Under the pieces are notes generated by a model. That model worked only from the letters and a program-made list of their open reading frames with translations. It was not told the DNA's origin and ran no database searches. A program made the position numbers and the translations under genes. This document shows positions 1 through 8,623 of a stretch of 28,410 nt of DNA, in pieces; positions within the stretch are counted from its first letter, which is position 1, and each line of letters opens with the position of its first letter. The stretch is taken from the NCBI GenBank assembly GCA_023212695.1, contig JALCCG010000267.1:1-28410 (forward strand). The letters are read 5' to 3'. The stretch is from Sporisorium sorghi (lineage: Eukaryota > Basidiomycota > Ustilaginomycetes > Ustilaginales > Ustilaginaceae).

Positions 1-77
1 AACCCTAACCCTAACCCTAACCCTAACCCTAACCCTAACCCTAACCCTAACCCTAACCCTAACCCTAACCCTAACCT
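1..77. repeat. Telomeric repeat array, left chromosome end
   Basis: About 12.5 uninterrupted copies of AACCCT run from the first base to about position 77, ending in AACCT before unique sequence. This is the C-rich strand of the TTAGGG telomere repeat used by many fungi, and its orientation (C-rich strand 5' at the left edge) is that of a left chromosome end. No degenerate units are visible, so it looks like a terminal array and not an old interstitial one. The array is probably truncated by the assembly. Confidence 0.97.
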
Positions 78-191
78 CCGCTGTCAGACAGAGCAGCGTC
101 GAAAGTGAAGCCAGGACATGAGAACCGAAAGGGACCTCGTTGAGCGCAACTGCTGAGGCCGCTAGACAAGTCCGAGATCCGATTGCTCCAC

Positions 192-207
192 TTTTTTTTT
201 TTTTTTT
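192..207 (+). repeat. Poly-T tract in the leader of the first gene
   Basis: Sixteen consecutive T residues, continued by a pyrimidine-rich stretch up to about position 290. The tract lies 90 to 105 bases upstream of the chosen ATG of the first gene. Such pyrimidine-rich leaders are common in fungal core promoters, and no specific function is claimed. Confidence 0.7.
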
Positions 208-295
208 CTTTTTCTTTCCCTTGAGATTTGGTGCGACTTCGTCTTCTTGTCCTTCCTTCGTTCACATCAGCTCCACTCCTGCTGCTCATCTCAAG

Positions 296-2275
296 ATGGC
301 TCCCAAACGCATGCCCGAAGTGACGAGCCTGTCGTCGTCATCCCAAGCCGGAAGCTCCTCTTCCTCCAGTCGTGGTGGTCGCAACGCCAATCCGTTCGGT
401 CCAGTCGATCCCAACAGCTATAATGATTATGACGAAGCGATGCAAGACGGTGTCGAGCTCGAGGAAAAGGGCGAGCGCTTTCATTTTGGACCCAAGGCAC
501 AACGCTTCTATGTGCAGGCCGGCACCCTGTACGCACGATCAGCACAGCTCGCTGGTGCCAACGCGGAACGACGTGCAGACGCCCTGTACAACGCATCGAG
601 GATCCACTTTTTGCTCGCTTCGCAGTTTGCTCTGCCACCGGAGAATTTGCAGTCCTTTGTTGAGGCGATTTCAACAGCGCAGGAGGCGACGCGGCTTGCA
701 CCGCCCTTGCCTGCTGCAAACCCTGCAGATGGCGCTCTTCCGAATCCCTTCACGCTGGATACTATGACGCAATTGGCAACGTCGATACAAACGCTGGCTG
801 AAGCGGTCGACGAGCTAGGTTGGCCACAAGGACTCAAGGCCCCAGCCCTGTCTATGCAGGCATCGGATCAAGCTCCATCACCAACGCTTCTCTGGCAAGA
901 GGCGCTGACTATCTTTCAGCAGGTCGCCGATGGGCAGAACGTCATCTTGCAAGATCAGAAGGCGTCCGAAAGCGCAGACGAACAGCCTGCCGAGTCGTCT
1001 GCAGAGCCTTCGAACGATGCAGAAACAGACGACGGTGAGGTGCAAACTGAAGCTGGGGGAGGAGGAGACGACGTGTATGGCTACACGTCATCGCTGGTCA
1101 CTCCCGCATCGCTGATGGAGACGCTCTTGTCGATGCTCGCGTGTTTCACCTCGTTGATCGAAGCCGCAACCACCGTCGACGCAATTCAAACTTACAGCGC
1201 CGCCGTCGATCAAATCGTCTCGAAGGCGGAAGCGTTGGCTTCAGACACTGGCTCAACAGCTCTTCTTCCAGCTACGAGCAACGACACGGCTCAGGCCTCT
1301 TCGGATCTAGCAGCAAGCTGGGACGAGGTTCAGCGTTCTGCACTGGCTATCCGGGTTGCTTGTCTTGCCAAGGCGATCGAACTGGGCTCGGATGCGTCGC
1401 AGATCAGTGGTGAACTCGAGTCGGTGATGCAGACGGTCAACGACTGGGCGGCTCGACTGATATCGACGCCTACCGCTGCTGCAGCCCCTACAAGTGGTCG
1501 CCGAGACGCCGTCGTGGCTGCACTGTGCGATGTTGGCGAAGCGGGCCATAATCTCTGTCGCCTTTCGCTGCGCCTGCAACCCGCCGAAGCAGGCGTCGCA
1601 GCCATCTGGGCTCTAGCGACCTCCAGCACCAAGCTCTTTTCGCAGGCACTGGCTGCCCTCGACACATCGGCCGCAGGCGGAGGTGCAGCAGCCGTGCTGG
1701 GTCAAGCCAACACGTCCACGCCGACGTCTCGAGCACGCTGTCGGATCCTGTTGGCACTTTCGAGCCTGTCCATCCTGCGCTCGCATCCGGGCTTCCAAGC
1801 TACAGGCATCGCAGGTGCAAGGGGCACTCGAAGCAAGCTCGTCGACAACGCCCGGCTGTACGCACGCAAAGCGGTCAGCGAGATCGGGCTCGGATGGCTG
1901 CTCCGACCAGCACCAGCCCAGACACCGCGGTCGGCAGTGGTCCCACCGCCGGGCGGCTGGGAGAGCCTTTCGCTCGAAGCCGAGGCCACGTTCCACTTGC
2001 TGCGTGCTCTGCTGGTCAGGGCCAATGTCAACGCCGGCGCTGCCGAGACGGAGACCGAGCTACACGCCCTCGTGCAGCACATCGCCCAACTGCGTCACAG
2101 ACCCATTCAAGTCGGTGCTAGCCCTTCTTCTGCTTCGACGCACTTGGCCGATTGGCTGTACAAGCAAGGCGCCAAGTCGTTCGTCGATGGCATCGTGGAT
2201 GACAAAGGACGCAACGTTGTTCAGGAAGAGATCGCATGGTGGGAGAAGCTCTTCTCCGAGAAACTCGCCCTCTGA
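296..2275 (+). CDS. Conserved-looking alpha-helical protein (TPR-like N-terminus), function unknown
   Basis: An intact 659-residue open frame. I chose the ATG at 296 because it has A at -3 and G at +4 and follows a long pyrimidine-rich leader; the frame is open further upstream but has no other ATG. After a Ser-rich N-terminus, residues about 45 to 140 (EEKGERF, KAQRFYVQAGTLYARSAQL, ADALYNASRIHFLLA) are amphipathic helices rich in Ala, Tyr and Leu, as in tetratricopeptide-type folds. The middle has an acidic, Gln/Glu-rich low-complexity segment, and the rest is Ala/Leu-rich helix to the C-terminus. I see no catalytic motif, signal peptide or membrane segment. It converges on the proteasome gene with a 175-bp gap. 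It is the most telomere-proximal gene. I do not recognise the family, and TPR is an inference from helix pattern only. Confidence 0.85.
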   Translation: MAPKRMPEVTSLSSSSQAGSSSSSSRGGRNANPFGPVDPNSYNDYDEAMQDGVELEEKGERFHFGPKAQRFYVQAGTLYARSAQLAGANAERRADALYNASRIHFLLASQFALPPENLQSFVEAISTAQEATRLAPPLPAANPADGALPNPFTLDTMTQLATSIQTLAEAVDELGWPQGLKAPALSMQASDQAPSPTLLWQEALTIFQQVADGQNVILQDQKASESADEQPAESSAEPSNDAETDDGEVQTEAGGGGDDVYGYTSSLVTPASLMETLLSMLACFTSLIEAATTVDAIQTYSAAVDQIVSKAEALASDTGSTALLPATSNDTAQASSDLAASWDEVQRSALAIRVACLAKAIELGSDASQISGELESVMQTVNDWAARLISTPTAAAAPTSGRRDAVVAALCDVGEAGHNLCRLSLRLQPAEAGVAAIWALATSSTKLFSQALAALDTSAAGGGAAAVLGQANTSTPTSRARCRILLALSSLSILRSHPGFQATGIAGARGTRSKLVDNARLYARKAVSEIGLGWLLRPAPAQTPRSAVVPPPGGWESLSLEAEATFHLLRALLVRANVNAGAAETETELHALVQHIAQLRHRPIQVGASPSSASTHLADWLYKQGAKSFVDGIVDDKGRNVVQEEIAWWEKLFSEKLAL

Positions 2276-2450
2276 ATGCAAAGTTGAGCGCTGTCGATGC
2301 GCATCGTTGACGCACCGAAATGATGGCTGAAGAATGGAGAATGCGGGAGCGCGATCGAGTGAGATTGGCGGGCGACGTGAAAAAAGTGCTGATGGTACAA
2401 GAGTGCGTCAACAGAGTGAGAAGCGAGCAAGGTGACGATGGGGAGAGGAA

Positions 2451-3719
2451 TCAGGTGAAGAGCTTGTTGACCGACGTCTCGGACGAGGCCTGGGCGCGCA
2501 GCACCTTTGCGATGGCGAGCTCAAAGTCCTCGTGCGAGACGTGCTGACGGCGCTCTCTCAAGGCGTACATGCCGGCCTCGGTGCAGATACCGCGCACCTC
2601 GGCACCGGAGCACTGACCCATCTTTTCGGCGAGCGCGCGCAGGTTGATGCCGCGTTGCAACGACATCTTGCGGCTGTGGATGCGAAGAATCGAAACACGA
2701 GCCTCGGGGCCCGGAGGAGGGAACTCGATCTTGCGGTCGATACGGCCGGGACGGAGCAGGGCCGAGTCGAGAATGTCGATACGGTTGGTGGCCATGATGA
2801 CCTTGATGTTCTTGGTGCCCTCGAAGCCGTCGAGCTGGTTGAGAAGCTCGAGCATGGTACGCTGCACCTCGGAATCGCCACCACCCGAGCCGCTCTCGCC
2901 TCGTGACGAACCGATACTGTCGATCTCGTCCATAAAGATGATGGAAGGGGCGTGCTCTCGCGCCATGACGAAAAGCTCTCGAACCATGCGCGAGCCTTCA
3001 CCAATGTACTTTTGCACGAGCTCAGAACCCGAAACGCGGATGAAGCGGCAGTCGGTGTGGTGGGCGACGGCTCGCGCGAGCAGCGTCTTTCCGGTACCGG
3101 GAGGGCCGTAGAGGAGCACACCCTTGGGTTGGGCGATACCGAGCGATTCGAAGAGTTCTGGGTGCTTGACGGGCAGCTCAATGACCTCCTTGATCTCCTT
3201 GATCTGACGGTCGAGACCACCGACCATCTCGTAGGTCGAGTCGGGCACCTTTTCGACCATCATGAGCGAGACGAGCGGGTCGATCTTGTTGGGGAGCACC
3301 TTGTGAAGCGTGTACGAGTCGGAGCGGAGGGCGACACGGAGAGTAGGAGTAAGGGTGGAGACGTCGATATCCGGGGCAATGTCGACGACGTACTTGCCCT
3401 CGGGCTGCACCTTGACGAGGACCTTTTTCTTGCCCATCACCTTGACAACCTCGCCGACGTACGAGCCTGGCTCCTGGAGGAGCTGGAGCTCTTCGCGCAA
3501 GAGACGGACGCGAGCGTTGAGAGCATTTCGTTGCGCTTCGAGACGGCGGAGGTTCTGAGTCTTTTGGTTGATGAGGATCTCGTAAGAACGGATCTTGGAC
3601 TGATAGAACGACTGGATGCCGAGTGCGTTTGCCGAGGCTGCTGCGCCGCCGATGTTGGCGAGCGATGTGGTAGGAGCGGCGGCCGACTCGGCGACGTGTG
3701 TTGTTACGGCTGCGGACAT
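2451..3719 (-). CDS. RPT6: 26S proteasome regulatory subunit Rpt6 (AAA+ ATPase, PSMC5/Sug1)
   Basis: An intact, intronless 422-residue protein of normal family length. It has an N-terminal coiled coil (about residues 40-85), the OB-fold region (about 85-150, [17 protein letters not shown]), then the AAA module. Visible motifs are Walker A GPPGTGKT (205-212), Walker B IIFMDEID (260-267), sensor-1 ATN (310-312) and the arginine-finger segment LLRPGRIDR (321-329). Rpt6 is one of six ATPases in the 19S base that unfold ubiquitinated substrates and thread them into the 20S core. The sequence matches Rpt6 better than Rpt1-5 by the [20 protein letters not shown]-terminal region, the [33 protein letters not shown] signature and the C-terminal NKLFT. 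An essential gene this close to a telomere is unusual. The gap to the divergent Fe-S gene (3720-4667) probably holds both promoters. Confidence 0.98.
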   Translation of the reverse strand: MSAAVTTHVAESAAAPTTSLANIGGAAASANALGIQSFYQSKIRSYEILINQKTQNLRRLEAQRNALNARVRLLREELQLLQEPGSYVGEVVKVMGKKKVLVKVQPEGKYVVDIAPDIDVSTLTPTLRVALRSDSYTLHKVLPNKIDPLVSLMMVEKVPDSTYEMVGGLDRQIKEIKEVIELPVKHPELFESLGIAQPKGVLLYGPPGTGKTLLARAVAHHTDCRFIRVSGSELVQKYIGEGSRMVRELFVMAREHAPSIIFMDEIDSIGSSRGESGSGGGDSEVQRTMLELLNQLDGFEGTKNIKVIMATNRIDILDSALLRPGRIDRKIEFPPPGPEARVSILRIHSRKMSLQRGINLRALAEKMGQCSGAEVRGICTEAGMYALRERRQHVSHEDFELAIAKVLRAQASSETSVNKLFT

Positions 3720-4667
3720 GGTGACGAGCTTGCACTTGGGTGCGAATCTATGCGGATGTGGCGGTGCGGATCAAGTAGCGGCCGAGTATGGCGCACGGCC
3801 TAGCTATTCGGACGATTATCGAGTGGGGGTTGGTGGGCTGCAATGCGGAAGAATGTGCACAGTGAGCGATCGAGATGCGAGATGGCCCAGAGTGTAAGAT
3901 GCTGGAGTGAAAGGGCGAAAGGTGATGGTAACGATCGAGCGAGATGGTGGTGAGCAGCAAGTGAGTGCTGCAGGCGCTGACTTGACAGTCGACGCGCGCC
4001 ACCTTGACAAGGCCCAAGGCGCGGACTCGATCACCAGAATTTCCGCCGGCACAATTTTGTTTTGACTCAAGATGTAACAGCTCAAGAATCGGGAGATTAG
4101 TTACTCAGCACCCGATCTCGAACTCGATCTGGTTGCTTCCGTGACTCATCGGTGCATTCTCAATTCAGCTGTGTCAATCGATGTATATCCTAGCTCGTAT
4201 CTTTGATCAAGAGCACAAGGCGAAGCAGCGCTAAATAAGGCTATCCTGGGCGGCCTGTGGAAACGGGCTGAACAACCAATGGCAGAGCGTGCATATCTAA
4301 ACTTGTGGATGAAGTGGCAAGAGAGAGCAGCGATTTTGGCGGATTCTCAACTCGGATTTAGGAGGGCAACCAAAACAGGCAGCAGAGCGCTTTCTCCTGA
4401 ACGGATCGTCGGTCGGGTCAGTCAGCTCAGCGCTGAGAAATTGAGTGAGTGGAGCCTCGGAGACAGAAAAGTGACGTCGTTCGAGAAACGCCGCCAGCCA
4501 ACCGGGCACGACGCAAGATCGGCGTCATTTGTAACAAAGCTCAGGGTGCCTAACTCCCTTCACCTCGAACAACCACCATCGCCAACATTGTCAACATCGA
4601 CTTGACAGCTACAACCGTACTCATTCAAGCCTTGCTACCGTCAGGCTTTTTTCGGTGGCGCGCCATC
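3720..4667. promoter_or_regulatory. Shared intergenic promoter region between RPT6 and ISA1
   Basis: About 950 bp lie between the divergent RPT6 and ISA1 start codons, so the two promoters must lie here or overlap here. I see no convincing coding sequence and no consensus GATA iron box. An open frame at 4279-4605 has no family signature and runs into the ISA1 leader. Individual promoter elements are not resolved. Confidence 0.5.
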
Positions 4668-5690
4668 ATGTCGGTACAGGCTGCTTCGTCCCCATCGCTA
4701 GCCGCGGCGTCCAGGGCGGCAATGCTGCCGTTCCTCTATCCAGCAGCCGCCTCGAGGCGCAGCGCTTCCATGCTTGCCAGAAGCTCAGCAGCCCAGCATC
4801 TCGCCTCAGCATCCACCAACGCACCGCTACGAGCGTCGTCTTCGCGTCAGGTCGTGCGCTCAACGCAGGTGGCTACCCGACCGAGGTGGCTGTCCACTTC
4901 GACGGGTCGTCTCTCCCCAGCATCGTCGTCCAAGGCGCAGTCGCAGAGTGCTACCTATCCATCCACATCGAGCTCGTCATCGCATTCGCCTGCGCCGTTC
5001 ACCTCGACAACATCGTCGCACTCTACAGGGGATGCTTCGCGCACTGGTGAAACAGAGACTGCCAGCGTCGACCCCGCATGTGCGACACTGTCACCATCGT
5101 CGCCTGCGTCGCCCAAGTCGCAAAAGGACCCACGTGTAGCCGCCGCCGCCGACCAGTCTGCCCCAACGCCATCGCCGGCCACGCCTGCGCCCAGCGCCTC
5201 GGACCCGGCACCTTCTTCCTCGAACCTTACCCCGTCAAAAGCAGCTGAGCTGGCCAAAGACCCCAAGGTGGCCGCCACCATGCCCCAAGCCTCTGCCGCC
5301 ACACCTGCCGCATCGAAAAAGGCATCTGCGGATCGAGGCACCAAGTTCCGCTCGCGCACGGCTGCGCTCAAGCTTACTCGCACCGCCGTGCTTCGTCTGC
5401 GCGCCTTGATGGAGTCCGACTCGGGTCCCAAGCTCATCCGCGTCGGTGTGCGCAACAAGGGTTGCGCGGGCATGTCGTACCACCTCGAGTACATCAAGCC
5501 TGAGGAGGCGGGCCGATTCGACGAGCGCGTCAAGCAGGACGGCGTCGAGGTGCTCATCGACAGCAAGGCGCTTTTCAGCATCATTGGCAGCGAGATGGAC
5601 TGGCAGGAGGATCGTCTCAGCGCCAAGTTTGTGTTTAACAATCCCAACGTCAAGGAGGCGTGTGGATGTGGCGAGTCTTTCCTCACGTAG
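4668..5690 (+). CDS. ISA1: Mitochondrial A-type iron-sulfur cluster assembly protein, Isa1-like
   Basis: A 340-residue frame from the ATG at 4668; the frame is open upstream but without a better ATG. The last ~105 residues form an IscA/HesB A-type domain with the three ligand cysteines C266 (in NKGCAGMSYHLEY) and C332/C334 (in CGCGESF), spacing C-X65-C-X-C. The family accepts and delivers Fe-S clusters; mitochondrial Isa1 works with Isa2 and Iba57 to make [4Fe-4S] clusters for aconitase-like and lipoyl-synthase-like enzymes. The start is rich in Ala, Ser and Arg and lacks acidic residues (SRRSASMLARSS, RPRWLSTSTGRL), a typical mitochondrial presequence. A long Ser/Pro/Ala-rich linker (about residues 75-225) separates presequence and domain, making the protein longer than the yeast homologue. 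Assignment as Isa1 and not Isa2 rests on the KGCAGMSY and CGCGESF motifs. Confidence 0.95.
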   Translation: MSVQAASSPSLAAASRAAMLPFLYPAAASRRSASMLARSSAAQHLASASTNAPLRASSSRQVVRSTQVATRPRWLSTSTGRLSPASSSKAQSQSATYPSTSSSSSHSPAPFTSTTSSHSTGDASRTGETETASVDPACATLSPSSPASPKSQKDPRVAAAADQSAPTPSPATPAPSASDPAPSSSNLTPSKAAELAKDPKVAATMPQASAATPAASKKASADRGTKFRSRTAALKLTRTAVLRLRALMESDSGPKLIRVGVRNKGCAGMSYHLEYIKPEEAGRFDERVKQDGVEVLIDSKALFSIIGSEMDWQEDRLSAKFVFNNPNVKEACGCGESFLT

Positions 5691-5838
5691 ATTTCCCAGA
5701 TCAAGGTCACTTTGGCACTCACCCCTATTTCGCAGCAAGGACATTTTCTGCATCGCTCTCAAAAGTGTGTGTCGGTCAAGGAAAAGAGTTGAGGTGTGAC
5801 GTGTCTAGAATACAAAGTGAAAGAGTGCAGAGAAAATA

Positions 5839-8253
5839 TCAAGAAGATTTGACGACGTGCTCGTCAGACTCGGCCGTAGCCTGTTCGGTGGCAACATCTG
5901 ACGCACTCGAGGGCTCCGTCGCAGCAACACTTTCGGGCTGTTCCGACCGCGCATCGCTCGTCGCATTCGCCTTGAGCAGAGCCAAATCGAACTTTCTCGG
6001 AACCACGCCGAGTCGCCGATACACGTTTGCCATCTTGGCTTCCGACGTCGAGATGGCCTTCTTGTTCGGCTTGTCCGTGCCTGCTTGGCTCTGCAAGTCG
6101 GCTGGCAGTGGCGTGCGATGCGGCAGGCCACGAAGCAGTGTCACCACCTTGCCCGTCGCCGCAGGCACTTCGGGATCACCCCCGATGCGAGCTACACGAC
6201 CCGCTGCGTGGACGTACTGCACTGCATCGATGACGGAAGCGTATCCGACCAAAAAGACGTGCGAGAGCGCAGGAATGTCGAGACCGCGCGAAGACGTGGT
6301 TTGCAGCAGGAAGAGCTCAGGGTTGGTCGACGAGTCCTGGCCTGCTTTCGTTGTTGATGTAGCGCTGGGCAGAGCAGGCACTTCGGATGCGAGTCGAACC
6401 GTCACGCCCAAAGCCTCGAGTGCCGCGCGCGTCCTCGACAAACTCCAGCGAGCCGGGATAAGGGCAAGACCGCGGTCGACTCCCTCTGAAGCAAAGCAAA
6501 AGGCGAGCGCCTCGATCAGGCTCTGATCCATCTCGTGCTCTTGCGGCTCGTCCTCGGGCTTGATCACTGCAAACTCGTCTCCAACGCCGCTGCCGCCGAC
6601 CGCTATGGCATCTGATGTGGCCTCGCTAGAGCCAGCTACTGCCTCGCTGCTGATGGCATGCTTCTTTCGCGCCAGCTTGGGCTCAAAGTTGCGCAGTGGA
6701 GCAGCAGGGAGCTGCTTTGAGAGCGGCGCCTCGTCGACAACGACGCAAGTGTGTTGAATCGTCGCTGGCATCGTCGATCGTGTCTGCTCCACCGACGTCT
6801 CGACGAGTGCATCCGTCCGTGAACGTTCGTTGGCGCCAAACAGACCTCGAATCCCTTGGTCCACCATGCTTCTGCCGCTGAGTCCCGTGAGGTCGATCCA
6901 TCGCCCCACTTGCGGCGCAAACGTCATCCCACTGTCCTTGGCTCCCGTCCGCAACCAGCCTGTCCGCGCTGCGAAAAAGTGACGCATGACCGAGTTGGCT
7001 GTCGCACTCGTCGCCACCAGCTGCAACGGTTGCACGCCCGCGCCTCGAGGCTTGGGCAGGGCCAATCCAGTGTTGGGATCGATGCTGCTGCTCGAACGCT
7101 CGGCTGCTTTGTACGTGTTTCGACGTACATGCTCTGGAGGTCGTCGTTCGTCCCTTCTCTTGCCTGGCCTGTTCTCCAGGCCAGCAGAAAGATGCTTCTC
7201 GCCGCCCGAGAATGTGGCCCGTCGCTTCATAACGTCGTTGAGGACGAGCAGACCGGGTGCCTTGTGCACTTCGTGCTTCCATCGCTGCTTGTGCGAGGGA
7301 AAGCGTCCCGGAAGCTGCAGCACTGCATCCGCTTCATCCAGCACGAGCGTCTTGAGCGTGTCCAGCCCCAACAACGAAGAGCCGCCGGGCGTATCCATAA
7401 TGTCCTTGATGCGTCCCGGTGTGCCGATGAGAATGTGCGGAGGAGTCGTTTTGAGCAGCTCGAGCTCCTCTTGCGGAGTGCGTGCTTCGGCGCCGCCAAG
7501 ACCTCCACGCACCAAACACTGCATGACTGGATCCAAAGAAGGCAAACTCGAAGCTGGAAACAGAGATCGCGCCCAGCGCAGATACTGAAAAGCCAGCTCG
7601 TTGCTCGGCACCAGGATGATCGAGGCAATCCCCGTTTGCGGCTTGCTCCGCTTGCTTTTGTTTGAATCTTGCGACGTCGAATCCCTGAACACGATGCGTG
7701 GCTTGCTCAGCAGCGCCAAGAGGACACCGAACGACTTCCCAGTACCCGTATGTGCTCGCAAGATGACATCGCTGGGAGAGAGGATGGCAGGTATGAGCGC
7801 CGACTGTGCTGGTGTGGGTTGTCGAATGTTGGGGTTCGCACGCGCAAGCTGGCGACTGATGTTGGCGTTGAGGCCGAGTCGTCGGAACTTTTCTTCCAGT
7901 CCTTCTGTGGACGAAGTTTGTCTCGCAGCTTGTCTGTTCGCTGCAGCTGGTAGCTCATCAGAGTCTACCTCTGTCGGTGTTGAAGTCGAGACGGTCGAGT
8001 AGTAGTGCTGATGTGGTATGGATCGGATGCTGTTCGGCGGCCGTGTTCTTGGACTAGGGTCGCAACCACTCGTCGAGGCTAGCGCTCCATATGCAGATGA
8101 GTACTGAGTATATGAGCGTGCTCTGCAGCTTGAAGTTGACCGGAAGTTGGCTTGGCTACTTGTCGAGTTGCCATGCTGAGCATTTTGGCGAGCTGAAGTC
8201 CACGAGAGCAGCGTCTCGACGTTCTTGGAAACGCCTCTCCCTGCACGCAGCAT
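5839..8253 (-). CDS. MRH4: Mitochondrial DEAD-box ATP-dependent RNA helicase, Mrh4-like
   Basis: An 804-residue intronless protein. It has a Q-motif region RQPTPAQSALIPAIL (144-158), motif I AHTGTGKS (167-174), GTPGR (277-281), DEAD (306-309), motif III SAT (416-418), motif V region SRGLDIP, and motif VI HAAGRVARIG (682-691), which fits H-x2-G-R-x2-R. The Arg/Ser-rich, acid-poor N-terminus suggests mitochondrial import. Yeast Mrh4 is a mitochondrial helicase needed for assembly of the large mitoribosomal subunit, and this protein resembles it in its divergent motifs and in insertions between helicase motifs (about 345-405). I chose the ATG at 8253 because it begins the presequence-like stretch and has A at -3; the frame is open upstream to 8733, into the next gene. 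It converges on ISA1 (148-bp gap). Another mitochondrial DEAD-box family cannot be excluded. Confidence 0.88.
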   Translation of the reverse strand: MLRAGRGVSKNVETLLSWTSARQNAQHGNSTSSQANFRSTSSCRARSYTQYSSAYGALASTSGCDPSPRTRPPNSIRSIPHQHYYSTVSTSTPTEVDSDELPAAANRQAARQTSSTEGLEEKFRRLGLNANISRQLARANPNIRQPTPAQSALIPAILSPSDVILRAHTGTGKSFGVLLALLSKPRIVFRDSTSQDSNKSKRSKPQTGIASIILVPSNELAFQYLRWARSLFPASSLPSLDPVMQCLVRGGLGGAEARTPQEELELLKTTPPHILIGTPGRIKDIMDTPGGSSLLGLDTLKTLVLDEADAVLQLPGRFPSHKQRWKHEVHKAPGLLVLNDVMKRRATFSGGEKHLSAGLENRPGKRRDERRPPEHVRRNTYKAAERSSSSIDPNTGLALPKPRGAGVQPLQLVATSATANSVMRHFFAARTGWLRTGAKDSGMTFAPQVGRWIDLTGLSGRSMVDQGIRGLFGANERSRTDALVETSVEQTRSTMPATIQHTCVVVDEAPLSKQLPAAPLRNFEPKLARKKHAISSEAVAGSSEATSDAIAVGGSGVGDEFAVIKPEDEPQEHEMDQSLIEALAFCFASEGVDRGLALIPARWSLSRTRAALEALGVTVRLASEVPALPSATSTTKAGQDSSTNPELFLLQTTSSRGLDIPALSHVFLVGYASVIDAVQYVHAAGRVARIGGDPEVPAATGKVVTLLRGLPHRTPLPADLQSQAGTDKPNKKAISTSEAKMANVYRRLGVVPRKFDLALLKANATSDARSEQPESVAATEPSSASDVATEQATAESDEHVVKSS

Positions 8254-8623
8254 CCTGCGCCGTCTCGAGTCTGAGTGCCGGAGAATAAGTTGCCGCTGCT
8301 GCTCGAGAGTGTCTGGCGATGACGAGACAAGGTGTGATGAGATCGACGGCAAGAGTATGGACAGAAAGCAAAGACCCTTTTCGCACAAGCTTTCTTGTCC
8401 GTGACTGAGCCTGCAACCGCCAAAAAAAAAAACTTTCGCTGCTACGAAAAGCTGAAAAAATGGAAATTTTGAGAAGGAAAATGTGGAGAGAGCACTCGGA
8501 TCTCGGAAAGCGAATCGGGCTGCCGATACCATCTCGCTCTCATTCATTCGCTCCCATCGACTCGAAAGCTTCCTGGTGAACACGATGAATGCCTCTATGT
8601 TTGCGATGCTATATACTTGAACT
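8254..8623 (-). promoter_or_regulatory. Intergenic region upstream of MRH4, with poly-A tract
   Basis: A 370-bp gap between the MRH4 start and the MAK10 stop; both genes run leftward, so it should hold the MAK10 3' end and the MRH4 promoter. It contains an 11-A run at 8422-8432 and T/A-rich stretches near 8455-8480. The MRH4 frame is open through the whole gap, but the translated stretch is unlike any domain I know. Confidence 0.45.

Noticed and set aside
2952..3803. A 283-codon plus-strand open frame opposite RPT6
   Set aside because: It is the antisense shadow of a highly conserved GC-rich ATPase gene. Its Leu/Asp/Val-rich composition mirrors RPT6 codons and it has no motif.
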